From contig CM034104.1 in NCBI GenBank assembly GCA_019914945.1, forward strand, positions 14,372,046-14,436,045: DNA of 64,000 bases. Direction: 5' to 3'. Under the pieces are notes generated by a model. The model was given only the letters and a program-made list of their open reading frames with translations. It was not told where the DNA came from and did not search any database. Below are positions 39,838-51,193 of the stretch, in pieces. Origin of the DNA: Typha latifolia (lineage: Eukaryota; Streptophyta; Magnoliopsida; Poales; Typhaceae). The translations under genes and the position numbers were made by a program. The stretch's first letter is position 1, and each line of letters opens with the position of its first letter.

Positions 39838-42800
39838 TTATTTAGATGATTTTTGTCTTGAATATTTTAGCCTGAGGTCCCCAGTCACCACCAAACGAGC
39901 TGCCCTTACCAGCTCTTCCTTGACCATAAACAGGACTGCTGCAGCAAAGACGCTCTGCACAATTTTTGTGCTCATTCCATTATACAGACCTGATAAGCCT
40001 TCGTACCGCAACATCTTTGTAATTGCATCAAATGTGCCTGAACCCAAGAAAGAAGGAAAGAAAAATGAAATACATCCAAAACTCAATGCTGTTGCTACCG
40101 CAATCATAATATGAGAGATAATGCGAAGAACAATCATGCTAGTGGCTGACAGCTGATCTGACCCTAGACCCTAGAATAATTATGCATCAAACACAAGCCA
40201 GCAAAGGTAGCCAGGTTTTCTCGATCTACTGAAATGTTTATCCAGAACTATTAGAAGAAAAGGTATAAGTTAAACCACTTTATCAGCCACCCAGCTTTTT
40301 TATGAGTGAAAAAGTAAGCTATAGGTGAGATAAAATAAGCCACACTACATTGGAACTAAAATATTTGCATCAAATAGCAGATCACATACCTTTATAATGA
40401 TGCCTTCTGTCACCATCAAGTCTTTGTTTCACCTGAAGTCGTGACTACAAAATCAGCATCAGGCAATTGAGTTAGAATCAGACAATCAAAGGGAGGAGTA
40501 TCTGAATGGCCAGGCTAAAAAGTTCTCACCTTGACAACTAAAAGAGGATATGTAATAACCGTTGCACCAAGTTTTGCAATAGCTCCGAGGAGAAAAATCT
40601 GAACAAGGATATTAGTAATAACAGGGCACACGAATGAGTTTGCCAAAATAATAGTATATTCCTATATCAAAAGCACTATAGAAACTTTTCTCATGAGAAA
40701 ACCCCTGTATTTTCCAGCGGTCAACTAATATTGTACCTTCTTGGAAGGAAAGCTATAGAAATTTACCTCCAGGGCAGTTAATCCATCAGCACCCTTCAAG
40801 TTTGAGGCACGTTTCTGTTTCAACTTCTTTAATAGAGTCTCATAGAGCATGAATTGGATGGCAGGGTTGCTAACCTGCAACGAAATAGTAAGAAAACCAA
40901 CAACTTCCAGTAAGATATACAAAGCATAAACTCACCCTACCATTATCAGAGTTGGAATTACACCTTTCCAGAATCCCATAAGTCCAGCTTCATCATAGAG
41001 TTCCTGAACCTGAAAAGTGAAACCAACTAAACTAATGGAGGACACTTTGTAAAGCAAGTAATGATGCTACAGATGCATGCAACATATACTTGTCCCAAAC
41101 ACCGAGATTTAGTTCATCATCCAAATCTTGCAGTGACACCAGAGAGAGCTGGCAATTCAGTAAAAGCTCCAAGAAAGAAGCGAATTTACAATATCTAAAT
41201 CAAATTAGTCCATAGAAAGAACTTTCCTTAGCAAAACCATGCCAAACCAATGACCAAGGTAGCAATGACTATTGAATATCAAAAAGAAAAATGATCAACA
41301 AGTTTAAATAGCACAAAGTCAAATATTGTTTCAGATTTCAATCCATTAGGCACAAGGCAATATAGTTGGCCAATGTATTGAAAGGCGGCCATAAGCGGTC
41401 ACCCCACCGCATAGTGCCTACGCGGAAGGTGGATGCTAAGGTAGTATAGTATTTTTAATATATAAAAATTAAAATAATTATATATATATACTAAAATATA
41501 ATTATAATTCACAACCATAATAACAAGAAGTTCACAATCATAACAAATAATATGATCAAAATCACAATTTTAGTGTTACAACTTGGAACTAAAAATTATC
41601 AATGCCTATAACCATTTCTCTTTGTAAGGTTTTTGGTAATTAACAAATGTGTACAAAATTATTTAAACGTGTTCATATTTTTATTGGTTAGTTCACTTTA
41701 GCATCTAATCCATTAGCTAACAGGGGGCCAAATGCCAAAGTGGGCTGCCCAGCACCAAGCACCAAGGCAGCCTACCAAGATCACCATGTCGGTCCTCCCC
41801 ATTCCCCACTGCAATGTTATTTTGCAGGGTAGCTGCCTTGAGCACCATTGAAAATATTGTGGCTGGCAGTAAAAGGGCATCCAAATAAATGATTCAAACT
41901 ACATCTTCTATTGGGCAAACATACATTGGTCGCCTGTAGACATGATCATCGGGCCGGGTTCGGGCCGGGCTCTTCGGGCCAACCGGGCTTAAGTATTTGT
42001 CCATGGCCCGACCCACCAATCACTCGGGCCGGGCCGGGTTCGGGCCGGGCTAGAATAGTCTAGCCCGTTACCGCCCGTTGGCCCGTGAGAGATCGGGCTA
42101 ACCGGTCGGGCCGGGCCGGCCTGACCCACCAATCACTTGGCCCAACCCATATTTTAGCTATTTTTAGAATTTTTTAACTATTAGCTTATTTTAAAAATAT
42201 ATATATTTATATTCCTCCATTTTAAAAAAATTAAAAAAAATTAAATTTTTTTAAATGTGTGCTTAAAATAATGCAAAATGGTATAATACCAAAATATTTT
42301 TACTGTAGCAATGGTAAAAATACTGTAGCAGAAGGGCAAAGTACTGTAGCAGACGGGCGGGCTTAGTTGCGGGCTTTCGGGCCGGGTCGGGCGGGCAAAG
42401 AGCTGGCCTGTGCCGCCCATGGGTAGTTCGGGCTCGGGCCGGGCCGGGCTTAGCCCGGTCCAAACCGGGCCGGGTCGGGCCGGGCACGAGCGGGCCAGGC
42501 CAATTGATCATGTCTAGTCGCCTGTGCACCTTAGAGCTGTACTCTTGATTTCCTATAAATTCAAAAGAGCATGAAAATGGTCCAAACTAATCCCAAATGA
42601 TTCAACTAATACTGAGACAAGAAAATAGAGCAGGCGTAGCCCTTCTACTAATACTCGAGAAGGCTTCGGCCTCCATTAGAATAGCGGCGCTGGTGATAGT
42701 TGGGGGTTCTCCTTCTACCGGTGTTTCAGCAGCAGCCCTTTTACTCGTCGTTGCTCTCGTGGTGGTCATAGAGGAGGAAGGACTCGCTCTGATATCACTA

Positions 42801-45800
42801 TCGTAGTTTACGGTGGGGTGATGGGGTGAGCTAGGCTTGTAGTGAAGCTGGGTTGATGTAGGTTGTGGTGAGGTCTGGTGGAGGGGATCAGAGTGTAGCT
42901 GATGGAGGTGCTCAGTGTGGGAAGCTTGCAGGTGAACTAGGCTTGAGGGTGGAAGGTCGAGGAAGCTAGCTTGCAGTGATCGTGGTTGTGTCGTGGTTTG
43001 CGGTGGGGGTGATGGGGTGAGCTAGTCTGGCGGTGAAGCTGGGCTGATGTGGGTTGTGGTGAGGTCTGGTGGAGGGGATTGAGTGCAGCTGATAGAGGTG
43101 TTTGGTGTGGGAAGCTTGCAGGTGAGCTGGGCTTGCTGGTGAAGGGTCGAGGAAGCTGGGCTGCGGTGGTTGTAGTTGAAGATGGAGAGTGATTGGGTGA
43201 GCTGCGATTGGAGAGGGCTGCAGTTGTTGTGCAATTGGGGCTGCGGTTAGCTTTGGGTGAGCTGATGCTAAGGGAACAGCTAGTGAGGCTGACATGAGGT
43301 GAAAGAGAGAGAGAGATAGAGAGTGGGGGAAGAAGACAGTGAGAGGAAGGGGGTTCGGATGGTGGCCACGGTATGGGCGCCACCAGTTGTTAAAAGAGTT
43401 TAGAGAGAGAGGGGGAGGAAATTAGGGCAATTCTATTCACGCCTTCTTTGGGTGCTTACCACACCTCATATAGTGGCTATCCAAGCTTAGATGACTTGCC
43501 CTCCAAGTAAAGCTGAAATGAACTAGACTAGATTTAACCCAACACACCAAGTAGTGAAATACATGACTCAACTAGACCAAGTGCAGGGATAAAAATAGAC
43601 TCATGACAAAACCAACCAGATCTAAGCTGGTTCACAACAACTAATCCTAAATGTAACATCCCTAATAATAATAATAATAATAATAAAATTGGGTGAGCAC
43701 GTGCGCCGAGCTTAAGCACGCACATGCGACCCTTTCCTCTCTTCCCTTCTCACTCTTTTTCCTCTTCTCCTTCTTTCCTTATTTTTCTTTTTCTTCCTTC
43801 TCCACGCCTGCAGTTGCCATTAGCCCTTTTGGGATGCTGTCGCGCCGGAGCATCACCAGGCCCGCTGATCCCTAGAATCGAAGCATCGGAGCTACCATAT
43901 TCTTTAGGTAAGTTTAATTTAAAATTCATTAGATAGATTGTTCTTCCATGACCTTTCCTCCTCTTGATTCCGCCGAAAATTCAATTAGCTGGCGGCCTCG
44001 TGCCTTGCCGACCCCGTTAGCTTCCCCTTCCCCTTTTCTTGCTGATGGTGCCCTCTGTGGACCATCCCGTGCCCCGGTGGAGGCTACATGTGGTAGCCTC
44101 CCCTCGGCGGTTTTCAAGCTGGTTGCCGGCCATCTTGATCAGCGTCGCCCTTCTCTGTGCAGTGGAAAAGCTTCCCTTCCTCGCAGGGATGCCCTTGATG
44201 ACATTCTTTGGAGACCTCGTGGCTAGAGCTGCCAGGCGACCCGTCGCCTTGGCCGCCTCTAGCGGCTACGCTCCCCCTCAGCTAGAGGGAGGGTGCCGGT
44301 GGGGTCGGTCCAGTGCCCGGTGGCCGGTAGCTTCCCCTCCTTGCTGTTCGAGCATTTGGTTGCACTCTGGGTGGCTGTTGGCCCCTCCGCCGGCGAGGTT
44401 AGGCCAGTGTGCCGGCTCAACTGTCAGTGGCGATGCTCGCCGACAGCACCTTCCATTCTCTTCCTCGTCTAGGCTGGGTTAAGTAGAGGGGAGGTTGGTT
44501 GGGGTGGGTCGAGCCATACCTTTATGGGCTGTGGCCTAGCTCGAGGCTAGTTGGGGTGGGTCGAGCCTTGCCTTGGTGGGATTAGGTCTAGCCTGAGGCT
44601 GCTTGGGTGGGGTCGAGCCCTGCCTTTGGTGGGTTGCGACCCGGCTGAGGCCGCTTGGGTGGGCTACAACCCAACCTAAGTGGGGGTTTGTGTTGGGTGT
44701 CGGGTTTGGGCTGGGTGTAGCCCAAACCATGTGGTTGTGGGTTGGGCTTTCTTTTTTATTTGGGCCTAGGACTGATTGGCCCATGTGTTTTTAATTATTT
44801 TTTAAATTGTGGTAAAATATTTTTATCTTTTTTATTTAATGATCATTGTCAAGTCGAGCTTTAATTAACTTTTTTTAGGATAGCTTGCTAATTATAATAA
44901 TTATTGCAAATCAATTTTAATGAATTAGATTGTGGCCTTTGAGTATCATTGTTAATTGCTCCTAAATAAGAATTAGCTCTAAGTAGAGTTTAGCATGGTC
45001 AATTATAATTTTGGTTAAATTAATTGTAACAAAGGAGTTGGCGATCAAGGTGTATTCGTATTAATTGCTCCTAAAAGGAGAATTAATACGGTTCAATATA
45101 AAGTCAGGGTATTAAGCAAATTACACTATTTAACGAAGCTTATTAATTAAATGTTGACTAAGTAAATTACTGTAAATTAATAATAATGATATGAACGATA
45201 ATTTAAGGTAAATTATTTTAATTGTGCTTAATAACGGGTGAAGCGTTGGTATAGTTGTGCCAGTCTTATTTGACTAATAAATATGAGAATTTTTAAATGG
45301 ACCTACCCAAGCCTATAGTGGATGTCAGTAAGATTATATAATTAATCGGTGAGAGATATTTGTGCTTATTTTTTTATTACTTTTCTTATCGAGGTGGACT
45401 CTGTACACTATGAAGATGATCCCGTGGTGCAATTGCAAGAAAGCGATATCATGCAAGAGAAGTTTCTATAATCTAAGAGTAATGTAAAGAATGAAATAAT
45501 TTATCTTATGATATCATCATATTTATATCATGCATGTGCATATATTTTTTTACTATTATTATTGCATGTTGTGCATGTTAATTTTATTTTGTTGTTCTGT
45601 AAAATTTCGCGTATCATAATTTCTACGCATATTTATTAGACATAATCATGTGTTAGCACAAAATATATGATAACAATTAAGTTCCATTATGCTTATTGTG
45701 ATGTATACTATCATGTCATTTACACACGTGTATGACCATAAAAGGGTGACTGCTGCGTCTCGACAGTAACCGATACCTCCCCAGCCAGGGTTAAAAGCAG

Positions 45801-48800
45801 GGGATCTTATTATACATATATATTAGGGTCCATGCTTGAGGTCTCAGTCTATTGATCATAGACAGTCAGATAGCCGTTTTGCCGGGTAATAGGCGATTTA
45901 CTGTCGATCAACAAGAAATACCTTTTAGGGTATTTAAGATAGAGAGAGAAGAGTAGGATGACATAGATCTAGCGGTACCTGATGACGCATGGTGAGAGCA
46001 TCCGTGGGCAACATCTCATAATTTTTGCACTGTAGTGCAATAATGTGGAATTGAGGGCTTGAATAGTGGTATCAATGTGCGATACTAACCTATGTGATGG
46101 ACTTATGATTGATGTCCTTAGTCTACGATGGCGAACAATCAATCATATTGTTTGCTGGGTGACGGGATGGCTAGTTACCGCTAAAATCTACCCTCCCTTG
46201 TAGGTTTGGTCGAGTGTGAGTGTTGATGTCGCCTTCGGGCGTAGCTCTACATGAGCTTAAGTTACAGATTTAGTAGTCTGAGATGATCTATATCATTTGG
46301 GTAGTGTTGACATAGCCTATGCATGATAGATTATTGATTGCTAATGCATATGTGCATTAGATGAACATGTTGAGTATGAGGTATTGATGCATTGATTTGA
46401 TCATGATACGCATATTTATATTTAATTATTGTTGCATCGTTGGTTATACTACTTATAGACTATAGAAGTACTTGTTGGACTTTATGTTCACCACCTTCTG
46501 GTGAAAAAACTTTCAAATTTGTAGAAGGCCTCGAGCCCGTGAAAGATCTGGAGAAGACTCATTTATAGTTTTCTTTTTATTTATTTTATTCTTGTAAACT
46601 TAAGCTTGATAGCTTGTCGCTACAGCCCACATTAGGATCTATTTGTGGATATGTATTTTCAGAGCTGTTGTGGTCTTTGCTGTTATGAGTTTGTTTTGTC
46701 TGTATTATTTGTGAAAATATGATATTTTTTTTTATATATTGTGTTAAAACATTGACCAGCAAGTCACATGATAACCATGTAAGTTCTACCCACGCGAGGG
46801 TTACGTGTATTTGATGGCGAGTGTTACACTAATGATTCAACTAATGCTAAGACAAGAAAAAAGAAAAAGAAAAAGAAAAAAAGGGAACAAACATAAGAGC
46901 AAGGACTGTTGCTGTTGATAGTTTGGCTACCAAAACAAGCAGTTGACACAAATTTCAGGATAAGAGCAAGAAGGGAAGAGTGTAATGCAAGAAAACAGAG
47001 CCAGATTGGTCAACTAATATCAAAACCATGCAGCCAAATAAGAAGCCAAAAGGAAATATCACTTCATTCTCACAAACAGGTGGTGTGCAGACTGCACAGT
47101 AAACAGCTCTAATGTTGGTTAGAAAAACGGAATACAGAGAGATGAATCAAAGAAAAGCCACAAAGAAGGTTCGGCAACCTTTGTTAAAGAAAGAGGAATA
47201 GCCAGGTAAAGCAGAAATAAATGATTGTTACCTGTTGTCACTTGGTCGTCAGATATTTTTGCTTAAGTACAGAAACTCTTAAGAATAAGCATGTGCATCT
47301 GATAATTACACGAAGACAACTGATGAAATATGCAGTGGTCAGTTATGGCTTAAGCCCAAGTAAGTAATACAGGATAGATGTGGTAACTGGTAAACATAAG
47401 ATGAGAAAATGTTCACACATGTATTCATTCTAATACTTTCTTTATGTGCAAACATTGTTCAAAAAAATCTGTAAATAAAAAAACTAGCATCTGCAATTGT
47501 GAAGCTACAAATGTCTTGCATACTAATCCACTCTACATAAAAATATCTGTAACATTAATGACTAGATGATCCTAATAATAATGCTTTGAAAGATCTTTAT
47601 TCTCAATACTCGAGACAAGTTACTATATTCTGCCTCAGCATATATAATCTAGATATGTAAAAGTGGAGCAATACGTACAACATGGCTAGCTCTGTAAGGA
47701 GCATTCTCAGTAACTGCATATTGTATGGCTTCATGTGAAGCACATGGTGAGCCATGACTAGGTAGTGTCTTGTTTGCCTTTCTGTGTGCCTGCCAGGTGA
47801 AGAAACGCACGGTATCATGTTAGCAAGCAAAACCAAACTTGGGAGAAATAATAATTTCCATTTTCCATGAAATATCAACTTAAGAGAGCACACATTATGT
47901 TTTTGAAAAGTGTGTTGGAAGACTGCCACACTAAAGGCTAAAGAGGAATGACAACATACTGGTTTTATACCTGCAGACGTGTAACTACTACCCAGATAGG
48001 ATTTGTTAGCAGCACATTTACACATCTGCACACAGAGAGAAAGGGACCAATTTAGTAGCATGCCGGGTAAGCTGGGATATGAAACACCATTCCATCCTGG
48101 TTACCTGCCTTAAATGTTTAGAAGTTCTAATCTATGTACCAACGTGAGCCAATATTTTTGATGTAGTTATGATAAACATAAAAAAATTATTTGGTACATA
48201 GAGAATAAGAATTTTTGATATCCAACCCACTGAGAACAATCAGAAATATAAGAAAACTAACCGTGTTACTTACCCAGATAGTGCAGCAACAGAGAGTGAT
48301 TCCAACATGCCAACAGATCCATCGCCAATTCCTTTCTTCCAACGATCAAGAGCAGCAGTTTCTGCCCTGTTCCGAAATATTTGGTAGAAATAGTAATATA
48401 CACCCTACACCAAATATTGTTACAAATTTTGTGAGGAAGTCCACCAGCCTGGTATTAAGTTTAAGTCTAACAGCATTACCAGTAACATGCTGTAAAATTA
48501 CTGCAACACTACAAGACCATTGCAGAGGAGAAATTAGACAATTCAAGTACAGAATACGATTACTCCATCCCGGCTAGTTTCACAAATAGACCAAGTCATA
48601 CATTGTCTAATTAATAGACGCAAATAACACTACTGACTGAAATCAAAGTATTTCATCGTGTGTTTGGGAGTATAATGAAGTTTGATAATTGATGAATGGA
48701 AAATTTTATTTACCCACCCAGAGGGATCAACGTTGATGTTCTATATTGGCTAAAACAGAATGAAAATCGGCATAACTATTGATAAGACTCTAAATATAAC

Positions 48801-49505
48801 GTGGAAAAAAATTTAGGGCAATTGACCAGGCTGCAAGCTAGTGAGATCCAAACAGTTCCAACCTATCGGTACCAAGATGTAATGGAGCAGGCACACAGCA
48901 CGAGAAACTTGTAATTAAAATAAGAAAAAAATGGAGAAAGAGAGAGGGTGGGCACGTGCGCACGTCAGGAGCAAAAGATTACACACTCACCTGCGACGCC
49001 GCCGTGCCGCCCAGCGACGGCATTAACCCACCGTACAGCCGTTCCCATCCCTCATGCTTCACCACCTAATTACCAGCAGTTTGGTTTAGAAAGAAGAGAA
49101 ATAAATCATATACGAATCAATAAATAATATCGAGGTCGGAGTAGAGAGCAAGTGCGAGAGAGAGACCATGTACATCTGCCGCATGGTTCCATCTTTGGAG
49201 CTGGACTTGGACGGATCGCGTTCTGTCTGTTGACGAGTATTGACCTGTATACGTGTGCGATCCAGGCGATGTTAGATTCTCGTCGATCACCGGCTAATTT
49301 ATATATTAAAAAAAAAACAAGGGGGGGAAGAGCAAACTAAGCTATTCCTCTCCTTTTGCCTTCTTTTCCCCCTTCGAAACAAAGGTAAAGCATAGAGAAG
49401 GAAGCGTAGGGTTTAGATCCGTACGGTTTGGAGTGGGTAGGTGAGGAGCTGAGCGATGATCCCTCCTGCCGCGCCGGCCAAGCCGTTGATCAAAGCATCC
49501 GACAT
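39838..49505 (-). CDS. PXN: Peroxisomal NAD carrier (mitochondrial carrier family)
   Basis: PXN exchanges NAD for AMP/ADP across the peroxisomal membrane and supports beta-oxidation. Eleven exons in coding order: 49505-49425, 49244-49167, 49065-48991, 48404-48274, 48025-47971, 47789-47679, 41009-40941, 40874-40767, 40598-40530, 40444-40390, 40037-39838. The total is 1032 nt, 343 residues, similar to the Arabidopsis carrier. It begins MSDALINGLAGAAGGIIAQL. The three carrier signatures are YPLQTVNTRQQ, NPIWVVVTRLQ and YPLLVVKSRLQ. Other matches are QGVYYYFYQIFRNRAE, MGFWKGVIPTLIMVSNP, IQFMLYETLLKKLKQKRA and GMSTKIVQSVFAAAVLFM. Phase is intact at every junction. Intron 6 (41010-47678) is inflated to 6.7 kb by transposons, so transcription must cross them. 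Confidence 0.96.
41937..42516. mobile_element. Non-autonomous hAT-type element (580 bp)
   Basis: The ends are perfect 12-bp inverted repeats, TAGACATGATCA at 41937-41948 and TGATCATGTCTA at 42505-42516. They are flanked by an identical 8-bp target duplication GTCGCCTG at 41929-41936 and 42517-42524. An 8-bp duplication and TAG-starting ends fit the hAT superfamily. Both subterminal zones are packed with GGGCCGGGC-type motifs and the centre is AT-rich. There is no transposase frame. It lies in PXN intron 6. Confidence 0.93.
42626..43638 (-). mobile_element. LTR-retrotransposon fragment (LTR end plus leader)
   Basis: On the minus strand an LTR-like stretch (43638 to about 43396) ends ...TTTTAACA. 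It is followed by ACTGGTGGCGCCCATACCGT, which resembles the primer-binding and leader region of plant Ty3/gypsy Tat-type elements. Downstream is a low-complexity Ser/Pro/His-rich open frame (43383-42937) with no gag, protease or polymerase motif, and a 191-bp tandem duplication. The second LTR is not present. The fragment is flanked by 41-bp direct repeats of host intron. Class assignment is inference. Confidence 0.55.
42813..43195. repeat. Tandem duplication, 191-bp period, two copies
   Basis: ATGGGGTGAGCTAG occurs at 42821 and 43012. The following blocks (GAGGTCTGGTGGAGGGGAT, GGGAAGCTTGCAGGTGA) repeat at the same spacing with scattered substitutions. It lies within the retroelement fragment. 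Confidence 0.9.
43652..46828. mobile_element. Solo LTR, about 3.18 kb
   Basis: It begins TGTAACATCCC at 43652 and ends GTGTTACA at 46828, so TGTAACA and TGTTACA form a perfect 7-bp terminal inverted repeat of the TG...CA type. The flanks read CTAAA (left) and CTAAT (right), a near-match 5-bp duplication. No gag or pol frames lie inside, and no second LTR is in the window. Long LTRs of this size are usual for Del/Tekay chromoviruses; that assignment is inference. Inside are an (AAT)n run at the start and GC-rich tandem repeats near 44490-44690. Confidence 0.7.
44480..44700. repeat. Degenerate tandem repeats within the solo LTR
   Basis: GGTGGGTCGAGCC-type blocks recur about every 55-65 bp (near 44502, 44550, 44610), with variants of GCTTGGGTGGG at 44600 and 44654. 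Confidence 0.6.
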
Positions 49506-49559
49506 CCCTTCCTCACCACCTCACGGACCAAGAAGAAGAAAGAAATAGAGAGAAAGAGA

Positions 49560-49564
<5 letters not shown>

Positions 49565-49617
<53 letters not shown>
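49565..49617. repeat. (GA)n microsatellite, about 26 units
   Basis: Perfect dinucleotide run 60 bp upstream of the PXN start codon; on the PXN sense strand it is a (CT)n tract, probably in the leader or core promoter. Confidence 0.95.
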
Positions 49618-49619
<2 letters not shown>

Positions 49620-50029
49620 CAGTTACAATAGTAAAGAGGAGGAAGATGGAGAAGAGAAGCGAAGTTGGTTGGATTGTAAGAGACGGAAGCAAGGCGAAGA
49701 ATTATTAATTATTTGTTTGGAACGAAGAAAAGAAAAGGAAAAAAAACGTTTTATAGGGGAATATCTCCTGTTTGGCTGTAGCGTGGAATACGTCAGACTC
49801 ACTCGATTAGCGAAACCATACGTCCAAACTGATTGGACCGCAGGTGAAGGAGTGCTTCTCCGACCGAGTCTAGGCCCAGGGGGACCCGTAACTTTCGGCC
49901 TGAACCCAGTAAGGACCCAGCTTGCTTTTCAACGTTGGAATCTGCCCCATCGAAAAGTACCTGTGGACCAGGGCAAAGCCTGAGCATTAAAGCTCTCGTA
50001 AGCCACCTCTATCTGCCTCGTCTGGGACT

Positions 50030-50735
50030 GGAAACAACATAACCGCGTTCGGAGGTGCACCAGAGCGGCCGCGTCAGGTAGCCTACAGGGCAGTCCACTA
50101 CGCCAACAGCTAAGCCATACGGATTAAGCCACCGTCTGCACCCAGAAGATCGGACCAAACAACTTGGAAGCCTCCAGTGGGTGGTTGGCTCAAGCTCAAC
50201 ACCGACACCGACGGAGTTTTGTGCCTCGCAGATACCAGGGAGATGTGTAAGCCATCTTCCGAGTGGGCCACAGAGAAATGCATTAGTCGACCTGGAAATT
50301 TATCTCAATAGTTTAGCGCTGCTCTCTAAAGCCTGGACCTCAGAGCAATTCCAACATGCTACAAACTCATCCTAGAGACCGACTGCTTGGAGTTAGTCAA
50401 AATCCTATGCAAAGAGACAACTAGTCCTTAGGGAATTAGAAATTTGGCAACGAATGTCTTTCCCTGCTTCAGTCGGTGAGGCTATCGAGATCTCCAACAT
50501 GTTTAGGGAAGAAATCATGTATCGAGATTCCTTCCGAGGTTGTTTTGTAGGGATTAATGGACCCATCCCCCGAACTTGTATAACTTGTTACCGTCACCCT
50601 TCATTTGACCAGACCGACATTGTGGTTTTGCTTTTAAGATTGCATTACATTGGACCATTTACGGTTGAGAGTCTTCAATAAAGTTTGGATGAGGCTTTGG
50701 ATATCCTTTCAGCTTTGTAGATATGGATGCAACAC

Positions 50736-50769
<34 letters not shown>

Positions 50770-50770
50770 T
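50030..50770 (+). mobile_element. LINE 3' remnant with RNase H-like fragment and (GATA)n tail
   Basis: Fragments in shifting frames resemble the C-terminal RNase H-like region of plant LINEs: WKPPVGGWLKLNTDTDG at about 50165-50215, then ILETDCLELVKILCKET at about 50371-50421. It is broken by stops and frameshifts. It ends in a (TAGA)n microsatellite at about 50738-50768, like a LINE tail. It occupies part of the space between the divergent PXN and Josephin genes. Confidence 0.65.
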
Positions 50771-51193
50771 ACTGATATAGCGTGGCACGGTGCCCGAGGA
50801 AATAAACTTGTTTTGGGCCGTCTGACCCGAACCAAGGATTGTTATTTGTTAAGGCCATATGGGTGACTTAGGTGGGTCCGAGCCCCGCCCATTGACGTAG
50901 AGGTGAGATTGGAATCAGAGGCGATCCAGGACAAAACCTCGCCGATCGGATCGGTGGCACAAACAGCTTCCCCTCGGTTCCCGGCAACAGCCCTCAGCGG
51001 CAGCACCGATTCCTGTCTCTCCTTCTTTTTCCCTCGGTTTTCCAAAGAGGTAACTACTACTACTACTGGTACCATGGACGCCGCGAGCTAGGGTTTCTAT
51101 TCGATCTCCATGTGCTTGGTGTTGTCGAATTAGGCAACCTCTTTTCGATTTCCTGCTTCTTATGTTGTATGCTTGATTCATTCACAGTTGGAT

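Noticed and set aside
42937..43383. 148-codon minus-strand open frame rich in Ser, Pro and His
   Set aside because: Low complexity, created by a tandem duplication inside a retroelement fragment; no domain.
43693..44482. Several overlapping open frames in GC-rich DNA
   Set aside because: They lie inside the solo LTR and have no retroviral or host-like domains; length is explained by base composition.
49428..49631. Open frame ending in (RE)n
   Set aside because: It is the (GA)n microsatellite translated, antisense to the PXN first exon.
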